NCBI GenBank assembly: GCA_965230225.1
Contig: CBDDKM010000001.1
Location: forward strand, 1 to 64,000
Direction of reading: 5' to 3'
DNA: 64,000 bases
From: CALSMU01 sp965230225
Lineage (GTDB): Bacteria > Bacteroidota > Bacteroidia > Flavobacteriales_D > Parvicellaceae
A program made the translations under genes and the position numbers. The notes under the pieces are model-generated. The model saw only the letters and a list, made by a program, of their open reading frames with translations. It ran no database searches and was not told the origin of the DNA. Of this stretch, positions 25,975-35,322 are shown one piece after another. Every line of letters begins with the position of its first letter. The first letter of the stretch is position 1.

Positions 25975-26913
25975 ATGGAAAAAGAGGCGAAAATATACGT
26001 AGCCGGACATAATGGAATGGTAGGATCTGCCATTGTTCGAAAATTAAAATCAGAAGGATACCATAATTTACTGTTGAGGTCATCTAAAGAAGTTGACCTT
26101 AGAAACCAGCAGGAAGTAAACGATTTTTTCCAGTCTGAACAACCTGATTATGTAGTGCTTGCCGCTGCTAAAGTAGGTGGGATACACGCTAACAATGTTT
26201 ATCGCGCTGATTTTTTGTACGATAACTTGATGATTGAGGCAAATGTGATCCATGCTTCTTATGTTCATAATATAACTAAGCTGCTCTTTTTAGGCTCTTC
26301 TTGCATTTACCCTAAATTGGCTCCTCAGCCATTAAGGGAAGATTACCTTTTAACCGGTCCGTTGGAGCCTACTAATGAGCCTTATGCAGTTGCCAAAATT
26401 GCAGGAATAAAATTGTGCGAGTCATACAGGGATCAGCACGGATGTAATTTTATATCTGCCATGCCAACTAATTTGTACGGGCCAAACGATAATTACGATT
26501 TGAATAATAGCCACGTATTGCCGGCTTTGATTAGAAAGTTCCATACGGCAAAAGTCAATGGAGATGCCTCTGTGGAAATCTGGGGAACCGGATCTCCTAT
26601 GAGGGAGTTTTTGCATGTGGATGATTTGGCTGATGCCTGCTATTACTTATTGAACAACTACAACGATAAAGAACTAGTGAATGTAGGGTGTGGAGAAGAT
26701 GTTTCCATTAAAGAGCTTGCATTAACCGTAAAAGATGTTGTAGGGTTTGAAGGAGAATTGAAATTTGATACATCCAAGCCTGATGGTACTCCACGAAAAT
26801 TAATGGATGTAAGCAAATTAAATGGTTTAGGTTGGAAACATAAAATAGGTCTAAGAGAAGGAATTACTAGTGTTTATCAGGAAGTATTGGACGGAGAATT
26901 AATCTTTGAATGA
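25975..26913 (+). CDS. fcl: GDP-L-fucose synthase
   Basis: The 312-residue epimerase/reductase completes GDP-L-fucose synthesis from the Gmd product. It has the GHNGMVGSAI cofactor loop at 11-20, GSSCIYP with the catalytic Ser near 109, and Y137/K141 in EPYAVAK. The DGTPRKLMDVSKL segment is typical. Its 3' end overlaps the following RemB/Wzi-like gene by 4 bases, linking fucose supply to the envelope operon. Confidence 0.95.
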   Translation: MEKEAKIYVAGHNGMVGSAIVRKLKSEGYHNLLLRSSKEVDLRNQQEVNDFFQSEQPDYVVLAAAKVGGIHANNVYRADFLYDNLMIEANVIHASYVHNITKLLFLGSSCIYPKLAPQPLREDYLLTGPLEPTNEPYAVAKIAGIKLCESYRDQHGCNFISAMPTNLYGPNDNYDLNNSHVLPALIRKFHTAKVNGDASVEIWGTGSPMREFLHVDDLADACYYLLNNYNDKELVNVGCGEDVSIKELALTVKDVVGFEGELKFDTSKPDGTPRKLMDVSKLNGLGWKHKIGLREGITSVYQEVLDGELIFE

Positions 26914-28493
26914 GAATCACTCTAAATAAAAGATCAAGTGCTTTTCAGTTTTTTAGATTGGGGCTGTACCTTTTATTTATTCCATTATTTTCAGTTGCGC
27001 AGAACGGAAACCTACCACTTCATTTTCAAATATCGCAAGAGGTAGAATCAAACCTTTACACCAATAATCAAATTGAGCACTCAGCAGTAAAGCCTTACGT
27101 TAAATCTATTGTTGGGCATGATAACTATGCTTCTTTGTATGCAGATTCCAATAAGTATTACTACGACTTTACCTTAAAGTTGTTTAAAGAAAACTTATTG
27201 CTCATCGATGAAAAGGATGTTCATTTGGAGGCGGACCCATTGTTCAATTTTGTTTATGGACAAAGCAATATTGGAGATAGTACCTATGGGCTGTTTACCA
27301 ATACCAGAGGGGTAAGAGTGGCAGGAGATATAACCAGTAAATTTTCTTTCGAAACTCGATTTTACGAAACTCAATTTTATTTTCCTCAGTATTTAGATAG
27401 CATTGCAGATGCCAGAACCATTGCCTTTGGAATGGGGAGGTCTAAGACGTTTAAAGATGTAGGGCACGATGTAGGTTTTTCTAGTGGGTATATTAGCTAT
27501 TCGCCGAGTAAAAATGTTAATGTTCAGTTTGGTCAAAACAAGCATTTTTTTGGTAATGGGTATCGATCGTTATTATTATCAGACAACAGCTTTAATTACC
27601 CCAATCTGACATTTACTTTAAAAATGTTCAAAGGAAAATTGCTGTATAAAAACGTTAATGCCTGGCTTCAATCTTTGCAAAGAATTCCGGTTTCTTCAAC
27701 ACCGGAATCCTTGTTTAAGACTAAGGGTGGATCGTTTAGGTATCTGTCGTTTAAACCCTCTTCTAATTTGGAGTTAGGAATTTTTGAAGGAACCATTTAT
27801 AAGCAATACGATCAAGAGCTTGGGCAAATTCCATTACCAACTTCCTTTTATATCCCCATAATTGGAGCTTCAAGTTTAATGAATGGGTTTGATAGTGATA
27901 ATAACTTGTTGTTGGGAGCAAATTTTTCGTTTAATGTAATGAAAGATGTGTTGTTATATGGGCAGTTTGCATTAGATGGATCAAGTAAGAACGGAATTCA
28001 ATTGGGAGGAAAGTGGTGGAATCCATTTGGTTTGAAAAAGTCCTGGTGGCTATTCGAGTACAATCAGGCATCCACTTATATGTATACCCAAACAGAAGAT
28101 CGAATCTTACAAAACTATACCCATACCAATCAGGAATTAGCTCACCCAATTGGTGCTTCATTTAATGAAGTAATATCCATGTTTCATTTCGAAAAAGAAC
28201 GTTTTTTCGCTAATGCCAAATTAATGTTTGCATCAAAGCTTAGACACTCAGGTGGATACGGAGAAAATATTCTATTGCCTAATGATGCCATGTTAATTAC
28301 AATTGCTCCTGAAGAGATTGATTTATGGAATTATGGAGTGGAAGCAGGATATTCATTGAATATTCAAACCAGAATGCAAATGTTTTTAAGCGCGTATAAG
28401 CGTTCTGAAATGTCTGCGAACTGGAGAAACGATGAGTGGTTTTGGCAAGTTGGCTTTAGAACCACATTAAATAATTTTTATTACGACCTGTAG
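26910..28493 (+). CDS. RemB/Wzi-like outer-membrane protein, copy 1
   Basis: The 527-residue protein has an N-terminal signal peptide (hydrophobic core ending in SVAQ) and beta-strand-rich sequence ending in an aromatic strand, as expected of an outer-membrane barrel. The segment NKHFFGNGYRSLLLSD followed by NYP is shared with the second copy and with proteins annotated as gliding motility protein RemB or capsule-assembly Wzi-like. In E. coli, Wzi attaches capsule; in F. johnsoniae, RemB aids gliding. It overlaps fcl by 4 bases and precedes a WecA-type transferase, so a polysaccharide-surface role is likely. Confidence 0.78.
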   Translation: MRITLNKRSSAFQFFRLGLYLLFIPLFSVAQNGNLPLHFQISQEVESNLYTNNQIEHSAVKPYVKSIVGHDNYASLYADSNKYYYDFTLKLFKENLLLIDEKDVHLEADPLFNFVYGQSNIGDSTYGLFTNTRGVRVAGDITSKFSFETRFYETQFYFPQYLDSIADARTIAFGMGRSKTFKDVGHDVGFSSGYISYSPSKNVNVQFGQNKHFFGNGYRSLLLSDNSFNYPNLTFTLKMFKGKLLYKNVNAWLQSLQRIPVSSTPESLFKTKGGSFRYLSFKPSSNLELGIFEGTIYKQYDQELGQIPLPTSFYIPIIGASSLMNGFDSDNNLLLGANFSFNVMKDVLLYGQFALDGSSKNGIQLGGKWWNPFGLKKSWWLFEYNQASTYMYTQTEDRILQNYTHTNQELAHPIGASFNEVISMFHFEKERFFANAKLMFASKLRHSGGYGENILLPNDAMLITIAPEEIDLWNYGVEAGYSLNIQTRMQMFLSAYKRSEMSANWRNDEWFWQVGFRTTLNNFYYDL

Positions 28494-28564
28494 AATTATG
28501 AATTGGTGTAAAGATTGTTTAAATATCTACCGAATCATTTTACCTTTGAATCGTTAGAGCAATT

Positions 28565-29653
28565 ATGGTTGGGGCAAAAATTATATGGCTAGGTTTTTTA
28601 ACATCATTCTTTGTGGTGTTATTGGCTACACCTTCATTAATCAAGGTAGCTAAACTTAAGCACCTGGTAGATGAGCCTGGAGAGGAAAGAAAACTTCACA
28701 GCCGCAGTGTTCCTACCATTGGAGGGATTATCATATTTGGAGCCATATTATTCTCTTATTCCCTTTGGTTCCCTGAGGATTATCATCATATAGATAACAT
28801 GCTTACCACCTTTAAGCATTTGATTGCGGTACTGGTACTGCTCTTTTTTGTTGGGGTAAAGGATGATATTATTGGTACTGCGCCAATGAAAAAGTTGGCA
28901 GCTCACATCATTGTAGGGTTCATTTTAGTCATCATGGCAAAGATTCGAATTCATAGCATGCACGGATTATTTGGTATTGAAGGTAATCTGGAAGAATGGC
29001 AGAGCTATTTGTTGTCTTTGTTTGTATATGTGGTAATTGTAAATGCGGTTAACCTAATTGATGGAGTAGATGGATTAGCAGGTGGGGTTGGTATGATTGC
29101 ATCCGGATTTTTAGGTGGTATTTTCCTATTGTCGGGGAATATCCCTTTGGCCTTACTGGCCTTTGTGTTGTGCGGAGCACTATTAGGTTTTTTAGTTTTT
29201 AATTTCTCTCCTGCCAGAATATTTATGGGAGATTCCGGTTCGTTAGTAATTGGAGCCATATTGTGTGTGTTAGCGATTAGTGCTATTAATCAGCCAACAA
29301 TAGTATTGCCAGATTGGTTGAAGGACATTAATATGCCAATTCTAGTAATGGCCATTATGGTTTATCCGCTGGTGGATACCATTAGAGTATTTACTTTAAG
29401 AGCTATTAAAGGGGTGTCTCCTTTTACAGCAGATAAAAACCATATCCACCATCGCTTTATTGCATTGGGGTTAGGGCACAGAAAAACAGTGTTATTCATT
29501 TACCTCTACAATATTGTAATGGTAATCTTAGCTGTATTTGTACGTTTAGGAGATCCTACGTTGGATTTTCTTGTTACTATGGGGCTAGCACTGGGAATAA
29601 TATCTGTCCCATTCTTTATAAAAACTCCGGAAGAAAAGACGGCAGTTAAATGA
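28565..29653 (+). CDS. Undecaprenyl-phosphate sugar-1-P transferase, WecA/TagO type
   Basis: The 362-residue polytopic membrane enzyme belongs to the MraY/WecA/TagO family, which transfers a sugar 1-phosphate (usually GlcNAc-1-P) to undecaprenyl phosphate to start surface glycan synthesis. Catalytic signatures are present: VKDDIIG near residue 98, NLIDGVDGLAGG near 160, FMGDSGSL near 219, and the HIHHR motif near 292 that marks WecA rather than MraY. It is enclosed by the two RemB/Wzi-like genes and overlaps the second by 4 bases. Confidence 0.92.
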   Translation: MVGAKIIWLGFLTSFFVVLLATPSLIKVAKLKHLVDEPGEERKLHSRSVPTIGGIIIFGAILFSYSLWFPEDYHHIDNMLTTFKHLIAVLVLLFFVGVKDDIIGTAPMKKLAAHIIVGFILVIMAKIRIHSMHGLFGIEGNLEEWQSYLLSLFVYVVIVNAVNLIDGVDGLAGGVGMIASGFLGGIFLLSGNIPLALLAFVLCGALLGFLVFNFSPARIFMGDSGSLVIGAILCVLAISAINQPTIVLPDWLKDINMPILVMAIMVYPLVDTIRVFTLRAIKGVSPFTADKNHIHHRFIALGLGHRKTVLFIYLYNIVMVILAVFVRLGDPTLDFLVTMGLALGIISVPFFIKTPEEKTAVK

Positions 29654-31194
29654 TAATTGCGTTGAAAAAGGTTCTGTCAATATGTTTTTTGCTCTTGTCT
29701 GTTGTTGGTTTAACACAGCAGGATGTGCTTTTGCAGAATGGGGAGTGGTCCTATTTTGTGGAGTCTCAAGTGTATCAAACAGATAGTAATGTACACACTT
29801 CCGTACAACCATATCAGGTTCCTGAGTTGAATCAAATGGGAGTTAGTACAACTTTGGAGTCAGATTTCTTTCTGGATAAAATCATATCAAAAAGTAGAAA
29901 GAATAGCAATGGCTTTGCGTTAGCTCCTTTGATTAGTGGTATTGGAACCTTCCAAATGCCAGAAGGCGAAGTGTTGGGGATGTATGGGGCAGGTCTGTTA
30001 ATGCAGGGCCACTTTGGTAGTAAATTTTCGTACAGTGGTTTCGGTAGAGCAGTTGGCGAAAAGTTGCCTAATTATTTAAGTCAATCTGTTTATTCCAGGG
30101 AGGTAATTCCTTCTGTTGCCAGGGCTACAGATACCACAGCCATGAAAAATGGTTTTCATTGGGGTGGTAATTTATCATACACTCCTAATCAGTATTTCAA
30201 TTTTATGCTTGGCAATGGAAAGCATTTTTGGGGAGATGGATATCGTTCTCTGTTGTTATCTGATAACGCTTCAAACTATCCTTATTTCCGAATTGCAAGT
30301 ACCTTTTGGAAGGTGAAGTACATAAACCTTTACTCCTGGCATAAGGATTATTATAGCATGGATAATGCGAATAAATTTTCTGCAGCACACATGTTGAGCT
30401 GGAACATTACTAAGAATTTAAACTTGGGGCTGTTCGAAGCGGTAATTTGGCAAGGGCAAGATACGCTGCACAATAGAGGGTTTGATGTTGGATATTTGAA
30501 TCCGGCCATCTTTTATCGAAGTGTTGAGTACTCCAGAGGTTCTAGCGATAACTCGTTGTTGGGAGCCAATATAAAATGGGAAATTGATGATAAATATGTG
30601 CTGTACGGGCAGGTAATCCTGGATGAGTTTTTGTTGGAAGAGATTCGAGCGGGTAACCAGTGGTGGGCCAACAAACAGGGAGGTCAATTAGGAATAAAAA
30701 CTTTCGATTTTCTTGGGGTAAAGGGACTTGGAGTACAAACAGAATTCAATTTAGTGAGGCCATTTACCTATTCCCACCTTACTTCATTACAAAACTATGC
30801 ACATAACCAGCAGTCGTTGGCACATCCGGTAGGGTCAAATTTTAGGGAGTCGGTGAGTTTTATTAGGTATCAAAAAAACAACTGGTACTTTGAGGAGCAG
30901 TTCAATTTCTTAACGGTTGGATTGGATTCTTCAAGCATTAGTTACGGAGGAGACATGTTTGTAAGCTATGTTCAACGAGATGGAGAATATGGTCATGAAA
31001 TTGGGCAAGGTGAAACACATAAGGTTTTTTACAATAGTATAAAAGCCTCTTACTTGCTAGTAAAAGAGCTAAACATGAGGGCTTTCGGACAAGTTATTTA
31101 TCGTCGTGATCGTTACAACGACCTCGCAAATAACACAGTGCTATTCAGGTTTGGAGTTTCTACTGATCTTTGGAATCAGTACCGTGATTTTTAA
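29650..31194 (+). CDS. RemB/Wzi-like outer-membrane protein, copy 2
   Basis: The 514-residue paralogue of the gene at 26910 has a signal peptide (hydrophobic core ending VGLTQ) and the same core, GKHFWGDGYRSLLLSD with NYPYF, plus a shared N-Y-A-H-N-Q-x-x-L-A-H-P motif. It overlaps the transferase gene by 4 bases, so translation is probably coupled. Like copy 1 it is a predicted outer-membrane barrel; whether it serves gliding or polysaccharide attachment is not decided by sequence. Confidence 0.78.
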   Translation: MIIALKKVLSICFLLLSVVGLTQQDVLLQNGEWSYFVESQVYQTDSNVHTSVQPYQVPELNQMGVSTTLESDFFLDKIISKSRKNSNGFALAPLISGIGTFQMPEGEVLGMYGAGLLMQGHFGSKFSYSGFGRAVGEKLPNYLSQSVYSREVIPSVARATDTTAMKNGFHWGGNLSYTPNQYFNFMLGNGKHFWGDGYRSLLLSDNASNYPYFRIASTFWKVKYINLYSWHKDYYSMDNANKFSAAHMLSWNITKNLNLGLFEAVIWQGQDTLHNRGFDVGYLNPAIFYRSVEYSRGSSDNSLLGANIKWEIDDKYVLYGQVILDEFLLEEIRAGNQWWANKQGGQLGIKTFDFLGVKGLGVQTEFNLVRPFTYSHLTSLQNYAHNQQSLAHPVGSNFRESVSFIRYQKNNWYFEEQFNFLTVGLDSSSISYGGDMFVSYVQRDGEYGHEIGQGETHKVFYNSIKASYLLVKELNMRAFGQVIYRRDRYNDLANNTVLFRFGVSTDLWNQYRDF

Positions 31195-31264
31195 AGTTGG
31201 TCGAAAAACATGATCGAAGTCATAGTTTATACTCTTTCCAAATAGTTTGAATCCAATATTTTCT

Positions 31265-31272
31265 TACTTTTG
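31265..31272 (+). promoter_or_regulatory. -7 box upstream of ctaB
   Basis: TACTTTTG fits the -7 consensus 11 bases before the ctaB start. TTTG at 31246-31249 is a possible -33 but the 15-base spacing is short. Confidence 0.38.
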
Positions 31273-31283
31273 CGCTCTAAATC

Positions 31284-32177
31284 ATGTACTCAGAAGAGAT
31301 AAATATTGATAAGGAAAAGGTTTTAATCTCAGATAAAATCAAAGGATTTACTGCTTTGATGAAATTGAGGTTGGCTTCTTTAGTAGTGTTTTCAGCTATT
31401 TTGGGGTATATGTTGGCTCCAGGTCAAATCAATGTTATGGAGCTGGTTTTCCTTTCTTTAGGAGGAGTTTTTGTAACTGGTTCATCCAATGCTTTTAACC
31501 AAATTTGGGAGAGAGATCTTGATAAGAAAATGGACAGAACTAAAAATCGTCCAATACCTCAAGGGAAAGTAACTGTAACTGAAGCTATCATTTTTGCTTC
31601 TATCGTAGGAGTGTTGGGAATTGCTTCTCTTTGGATGCTGAATCCATTAAGTGCTATTCTTGGTTTACTAGCGTTAGTAATGTATGTAGCAGTATATACA
31701 CCGCTTAAAACGATTACTCCTTTGAGTGTTTTTGTTGGAGCTTTTCCTGGAAGCGTACCGCCAATGTTAGGGTATGTGGGAGCAACAGGAGTATTCGGGT
31801 TGGAGCCTGGAATATTGTTTTTAACGCAGTTCTTTTGGCAGTTTCCACATTTCTGGTCAATTGCCTGGAAGTTACATGAAGATTACCAAAAAGGAGGTTT
31901 CTGGATGTTGCCTTCGTTAGGAGGAAGAGATAAAAAAAGTGCCTATCAAATATTGTTGTACTCTGCAGCACTAATTCCGGTTGGAATGTTGCCATGGGTA
32001 ATCGATATGACAGGGCTAACATCGGCTATTATAGCGATAATATTTGGGGTGATAATGTGCATTCCTGCACTTAAGTTGTATCGAACACTTGATACTAAGT
32101 ATGCAAAACAAATAATGTTTTACTCCTTTGCGTACTTGCCTCTCATTTTGATTGTTTACGTAATCAACCAAGCTTAA
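31284..32177 (+). CDS. ctaB: Protoheme IX farnesyltransferase
   Basis: The 297-residue UbiA-type prenyltransferase makes heme O by adding farnesyl to heme B, for cytochrome oxidase. The Asp-rich motif NAFNQIWERDLDKKMDRT (near 69-86) and the second GGRDKKSAYQ motif are present, with about nine membrane segments. It heads the oxidase assembly block, 4 bases before the first subunit III gene. Confidence 0.94.
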   Translation: MYSEEINIDKEKVLISDKIKGFTALMKLRLASLVVFSAILGYMLAPGQINVMELVFLSLGGVFVTGSSNAFNQIWERDLDKKMDRTKNRPIPQGKVTVTEAIIFASIVGVLGIASLWMLNPLSAILGLLALVMYVAVYTPLKTITPLSVFVGAFPGSVPPMLGYVGATGVFGLEPGILFLTQFFWQFPHFWSIAWKLHEDYQKGGFWMLPSLGGRDKKSAYQILLYSAALIPVGMLPWVIDMTGLTSAIIAIIFGVIMCIPALKLYRTLDTKYAKQIMFYSFAYLPLILIVYVINQA

Positions 32178-32181
32178 AATC

Positions 32182-33468
32182 ATGGATACAGAAGAAAGTG
32201 TCGAAACAATGGAGGAGATTGTGGCTCAGGAAAGACACGAAAAGGTGATGAAGGGAATTGCCTGGGTGAGTGTTATTGCAAGTTTCATGCTGTTTGCCGG
32301 GTTAATTAGTGCTTATATAGTAAGTAAAATGGATCAGTTTTGGGCAAACATTGAATTGCCTAGTGCCTTTTACACCAGTACAATAATCATATTGTTGAGT
32401 AGTGTAACCATTGTATTGGCTCTTAGTTCCATCAAGAAGAATAATCAGCAACAGGCTAAGTTGTTTTTAGGAAGTACACTGCTATTGGGTGTAGCTTTTA
32501 TGGTGTTTCAATTTATGGGGTATAGCCAGTTGTTCAACAGTGGAAATGCCACCAAAGGAGATATCTTTTTTAGCTATGGTGCTTACGGAAGGGATTATGT
32601 GGTGCTGGATCAGGGGCAGGAAATTTACTACGATGGTTACAAGTATCTAAAAAATGGAGAAGAGCTAACAATAGATGAGGTGTCTAACCTTAAGCAGTTT
32701 GTTTTTCAGATTTGTGGTCATAACAGAAGGGCAGAGATTAATGCTTATAAAGTAGAGAACTATAACAATCCTTATACCATTAACAGGGTGGCAAAAGATA
32801 CCATCAAAGGTGGTGAGTTGAGCTTTCAGGGGAAATTTGCTCTGTTAAATGGAGATACATTGTCTCCAGGAGAACAAGGTGACCTATTTAACTTTGCTTT
32901 CGGAGTGTATAATGACATGCCATACTTTATGATCAAGGGAACTTATGGCGAAGACTTCACCATTAACCTGAATAATGAAGAATTAGAGTTTGAAGACAGA
33001 AAATTGTTTTTCCCGGAAAGAAAACTTACAGAGCAGGAAATACTTGCTGTAGAAACCAATGTGTATCAGGAAGGAACAGAGTATAATGTAAAGGATGGTA
33101 AGGTGTATTCCGGAGGGCAGGAAGTCAACCTTTCCGGATTGGAACTTTACATGATGTTGAATGATGGTATTGAAGTAAGAATTAAAGATGGAGAATGGGT
33201 GCAATTGAGACAAGAATTGAACAATGCACAATACGCTAAATTTTATGACGCTCAAAATATTGCAAGCTCGTACATTTATGTACTTACTTTTCTTCATTTA
33301 ATACATATTGTAATAGCTTTAATAGTGCTCTTAGTGGCATTAATTAGAACAATTAAAGGACGTTATAATGCGCAAAAACAAACTGGGATTCGTGCTACCG
33401 GAATAATCTGGCATTTTTTGGGAGTATTATGGGTTTGTTTGTTCGTCATTTTACAATATTTTCATTAA
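32182..33468 (+). CDS. Cytochrome oxidase subunit III-like, with insertion
   Basis: The 428-residue membrane protein has a subunit III-like arrangement: membrane helices near 26-49, 62-82, 95-115, 363-388 and 405-425, with HLIH and the terminal WHFLGVLWVCLF motif. Between helices three and four lies a soluble insert of about 240 residues (near 120-358) with no match that I recognise. Ordinary family members are about 200 residues. The gene lies between ctaB and a normal subunit III gene, so it is likely a second subunit III in the same complex. The insert would face the periplasm or the cytoplasm depending on topology. Confidence 0.82.
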   Translation: MDTEESVETMEEIVAQERHEKVMKGIAWVSVIASFMLFAGLISAYIVSKMDQFWANIELPSAFYTSTIIILLSSVTIVLALSSIKKNNQQQAKLFLGSTLLLGVAFMVFQFMGYSQLFNSGNATKGDIFFSYGAYGRDYVVLDQGQEIYYDGYKYLKNGEELTIDEVSNLKQFVFQICGHNRRAEINAYKVENYNNPYTINRVAKDTIKGGELSFQGKFALLNGDTLSPGEQGDLFNFAFGVYNDMPYFMIKGTYGEDFTINLNNEELEFEDRKLFFPERKLTEQEILAVETNVYQEGTEYNVKDGKVYSGGQEVNLSGLELYMMLNDGIEVRIKDGEWVQLRQELNNAQYAKFYDAQNIASSYIYVLTFLHLIHIVIALIVLLVALIRTIKGRYNAQKQTGIRATGIIWHFLGVLWVCLFVILQYFH

Positions 33469-33496
33469 ACTTGCATGATCTAAATCACAATATAAT

Positions 33497-34195
33497 ATGA
33501 GTGGACAAGTAGAAAATGTAGATGCAGCTACACTTTGGGGCGGAAATGGCTCCCCGTTTAGACTGAGTTATGGAAAACAAATGATGTGGTTTTTCCTTAT
33601 CTCGGATGCGTTGACTTTTGGAGGATTGTTGACCGCCTATGGTTTTTTCCGTCACCAGTATGACGAATGGCCAATTGGTGAGGAGGTATTTAACGCAATG
33701 CCTTTCCTTGGAGAAGGATATCCTTTATTGTATGTAGCGTTAATGACGTTCATTCTTATTGTGAGTTCTGTAACCATGGTACTTGCGGTAGAAGCAGGGC
33801 ATCGTTTGGATAAAAAAGGAGTAATTAAATGGTTAGGACTTACCGTTGTTGGAGGTCTTTTCTTCGTTGGTTCTCAGGCTTGGGAGTGGTATCACTTCAT
33901 CCATGGAGCAGGAGGAGCTGAAATTGGAGATACCATGATATACGGAGCAAATATGATTGAAAATGAGTATGCTCCAATGATACCTCAGTTTGGTAACTTA
34001 TTCTTCTTCATTACAGGGTTCCACGGTTTCCACGTACTTTCAGGAGTAGTGATTAACCTAATTATCCTTATCAATGTAATTAAGGGAGTATACGACGAAA
34101 GAGGACATTTCGAAATGGTTGAAAAAGTTGGATTGTACTGGCACTTTGTAGATTTAGTGTGGGTATTCGTATTTACCTTCTTTTACCTGGTTTAA
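33497..34195 (+). CDS. Cytochrome c oxidase subunit III
   Basis: The 232-residue protein is a regular heme-copper oxidase subunit III with about five membrane helices, including FFFITGFHGFHVLSGV and the terminal WHFVDLVWVFVFTFFYL. Subunit III stabilises the oxidase core and its proton uptake. It follows the insertion-bearing subunit III gene by 28 bases and precedes subunit IV. Confidence 0.93.
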   Translation: MSGQVENVDAATLWGGNGSPFRLSYGKQMMWFFLISDALTFGGLLTAYGFFRHQYDEWPIGEEVFNAMPFLGEGYPLLYVALMTFILIVSSVTMVLAVEAGHRLDKKGVIKWLGLTVVGGLFFVGSQAWEWYHFIHGAGGAEIGDTMIYGANMIENEYAPMIPQFGNLFFFITGFHGFHVLSGVVINLIILINVIKGVYDERGHFEMVEKVGLYWHFVDLVWVFVFTFFYLV

Positions 34196-34215
34196 TTTTA
34201 ATACAGTATTGAGTT

Positions 34216-34602
34216 ATGTTAAGAGACGATTTAGACTTAGATCACCAATATTCATTAGCTGCTAATCACAGCGAAGAACACGGGGCAAAGACCAGAAAGA
34301 AAATTTGGATGGTTACCGGTATCCTTACAGCAATTACAATTGTTGAGGTACTTACAGGAGCATTCGTAAAGCAATTTGTAGATGGATCACCAAACCCGGT
34401 TTGGCCATTTGTAAAATGGGGATTCATTTTACTAACCATCGTTAAGGCAGGATACATTGTAATGTCTTTCATGCACCTTGGTGATGAGCGTAAGAACTTC
34501 AAACTAATGGTATTAGTACCATATATCTTATTTATCTTGTACCTGGTGTATTTGATGCTTGAAGAAGCAATGTATCAAAACGATATGCTAGACATCTTAT
34601 AA
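34216..34602 (+). CDS. Cytochrome c oxidase subunit IV
   Basis: A 128-residue membrane protein of the prokaryotic oxidase subunit IV family, with three membrane helices (from WMVTGILTAI, KWGFILLTIVKAGYIVMSFMH and the YILFILYLVYLM region). The SFMHLGDER motif after the second helix is typical. It lies 20 bases after subunit III. Confidence 0.88.
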   Translation: MLRDDLDLDHQYSLAANHSEEHGAKTRKKIWMVTGILTAITIVEVLTGAFVKQFVDGSPNPVWPFVKWGFILLTIVKAGYIVMSFMHLGDERKNFKLMVLVPYILFILYLVYLMLEEAMYQNDMLDIL

Positions 34603-34608
34603 TGAGAG

Positions 34609-35322
34609 ATGAAAAATAAAGTAGGATTAAAGATTTTAATATTTGCCGGAATGATTGGATTTCCGGCTTTTTTTATTCTGTTCCTCATGTTAGGGGAACC
34701 AACCTTTCATCGTTTACCTTACTTTGGTGAGCATAAGATCATTACCAAAGAAGTAGATGGTAAAACCGTTAATGATACCATTTGGTACAAGGTAAATTCA
34801 TTTTCATTTACCGATGTAGAGGGGAAACCGGTTACCGAAAAGGATTATGAGGGTAAGATTATTCTAGCCAACTTCTTTTCCGGGAACTGCCCGTCAGATA
34901 GTATGAATGAATGTCCAATGAACTTTCTGGAGTTTGAAAGGTTTATCTATTCAGAATTAGAAAGTAATAAAGGGTTCAAGGATGTTCGAATTCTATCTCA
35001 TTTTATTGGAGAACAGGATACGGTTGCAGAAATGAAATTGATGTATGAACACCATAACATCAATCCAGATATCTGGAAGTTTGTAAAAGGTTCTGAGAAT
35101 AGCATATTTGATGCGGAACTTGGTACAGGTAATTACTGGCAGAAGAAAGATACGGTTTACGGAAACGAAAGAGAGGCGTACATCATAACACTACTTCTGG
35201 ATAAGGAACGTCATATACGAGGTAAATACCTAACTACCCAAAGCTCAGAAATTAGTAGAATTACCAAAGAGGTTAGTTTGTTAATTCGAGAAGAAAATAA
35301 AAATGAAAAAGAGAGTCATTAA
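34609..35322 (+). CDS. SCO-like thioredoxin-fold protein, degenerate metal motif
   Basis: The 237-residue membrane-anchored protein (helix near 8-28) has a SCO1/SenC-like fold, but the copper-binding CxxxC is replaced by C94-x7-C102 (NCPSDSMNECP) and the downstream SHTVDP and FLH segments are altered (SHFIGE, no clear His). SCO proteins insert copper into the oxidase CuA site or act as thiol reductases. This copy may have lost copper binding and act as a thiol protein or partner. It overlaps the next, regular SCO gene by 20 bases. Confidence 0.75.
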   Translation: MKNKVGLKILIFAGMIGFPAFFILFLMLGEPTFHRLPYFGEHKIITKEVDGKTVNDTIWYKVNSFSFTDVEGKPVTEKDYEGKIILANFFSGNCPSDSMNECPMNFLEFERFIYSELESNKGFKDVRILSHFIGEQDTVAEMKLMYEHHNINPDIWKFVKGSENSIFDAELGTGNYWQKKDTVYGNEREAYIITLLLDKERHIRGKYLTTQSSEISRITKEVSLLIREENKNEKESH

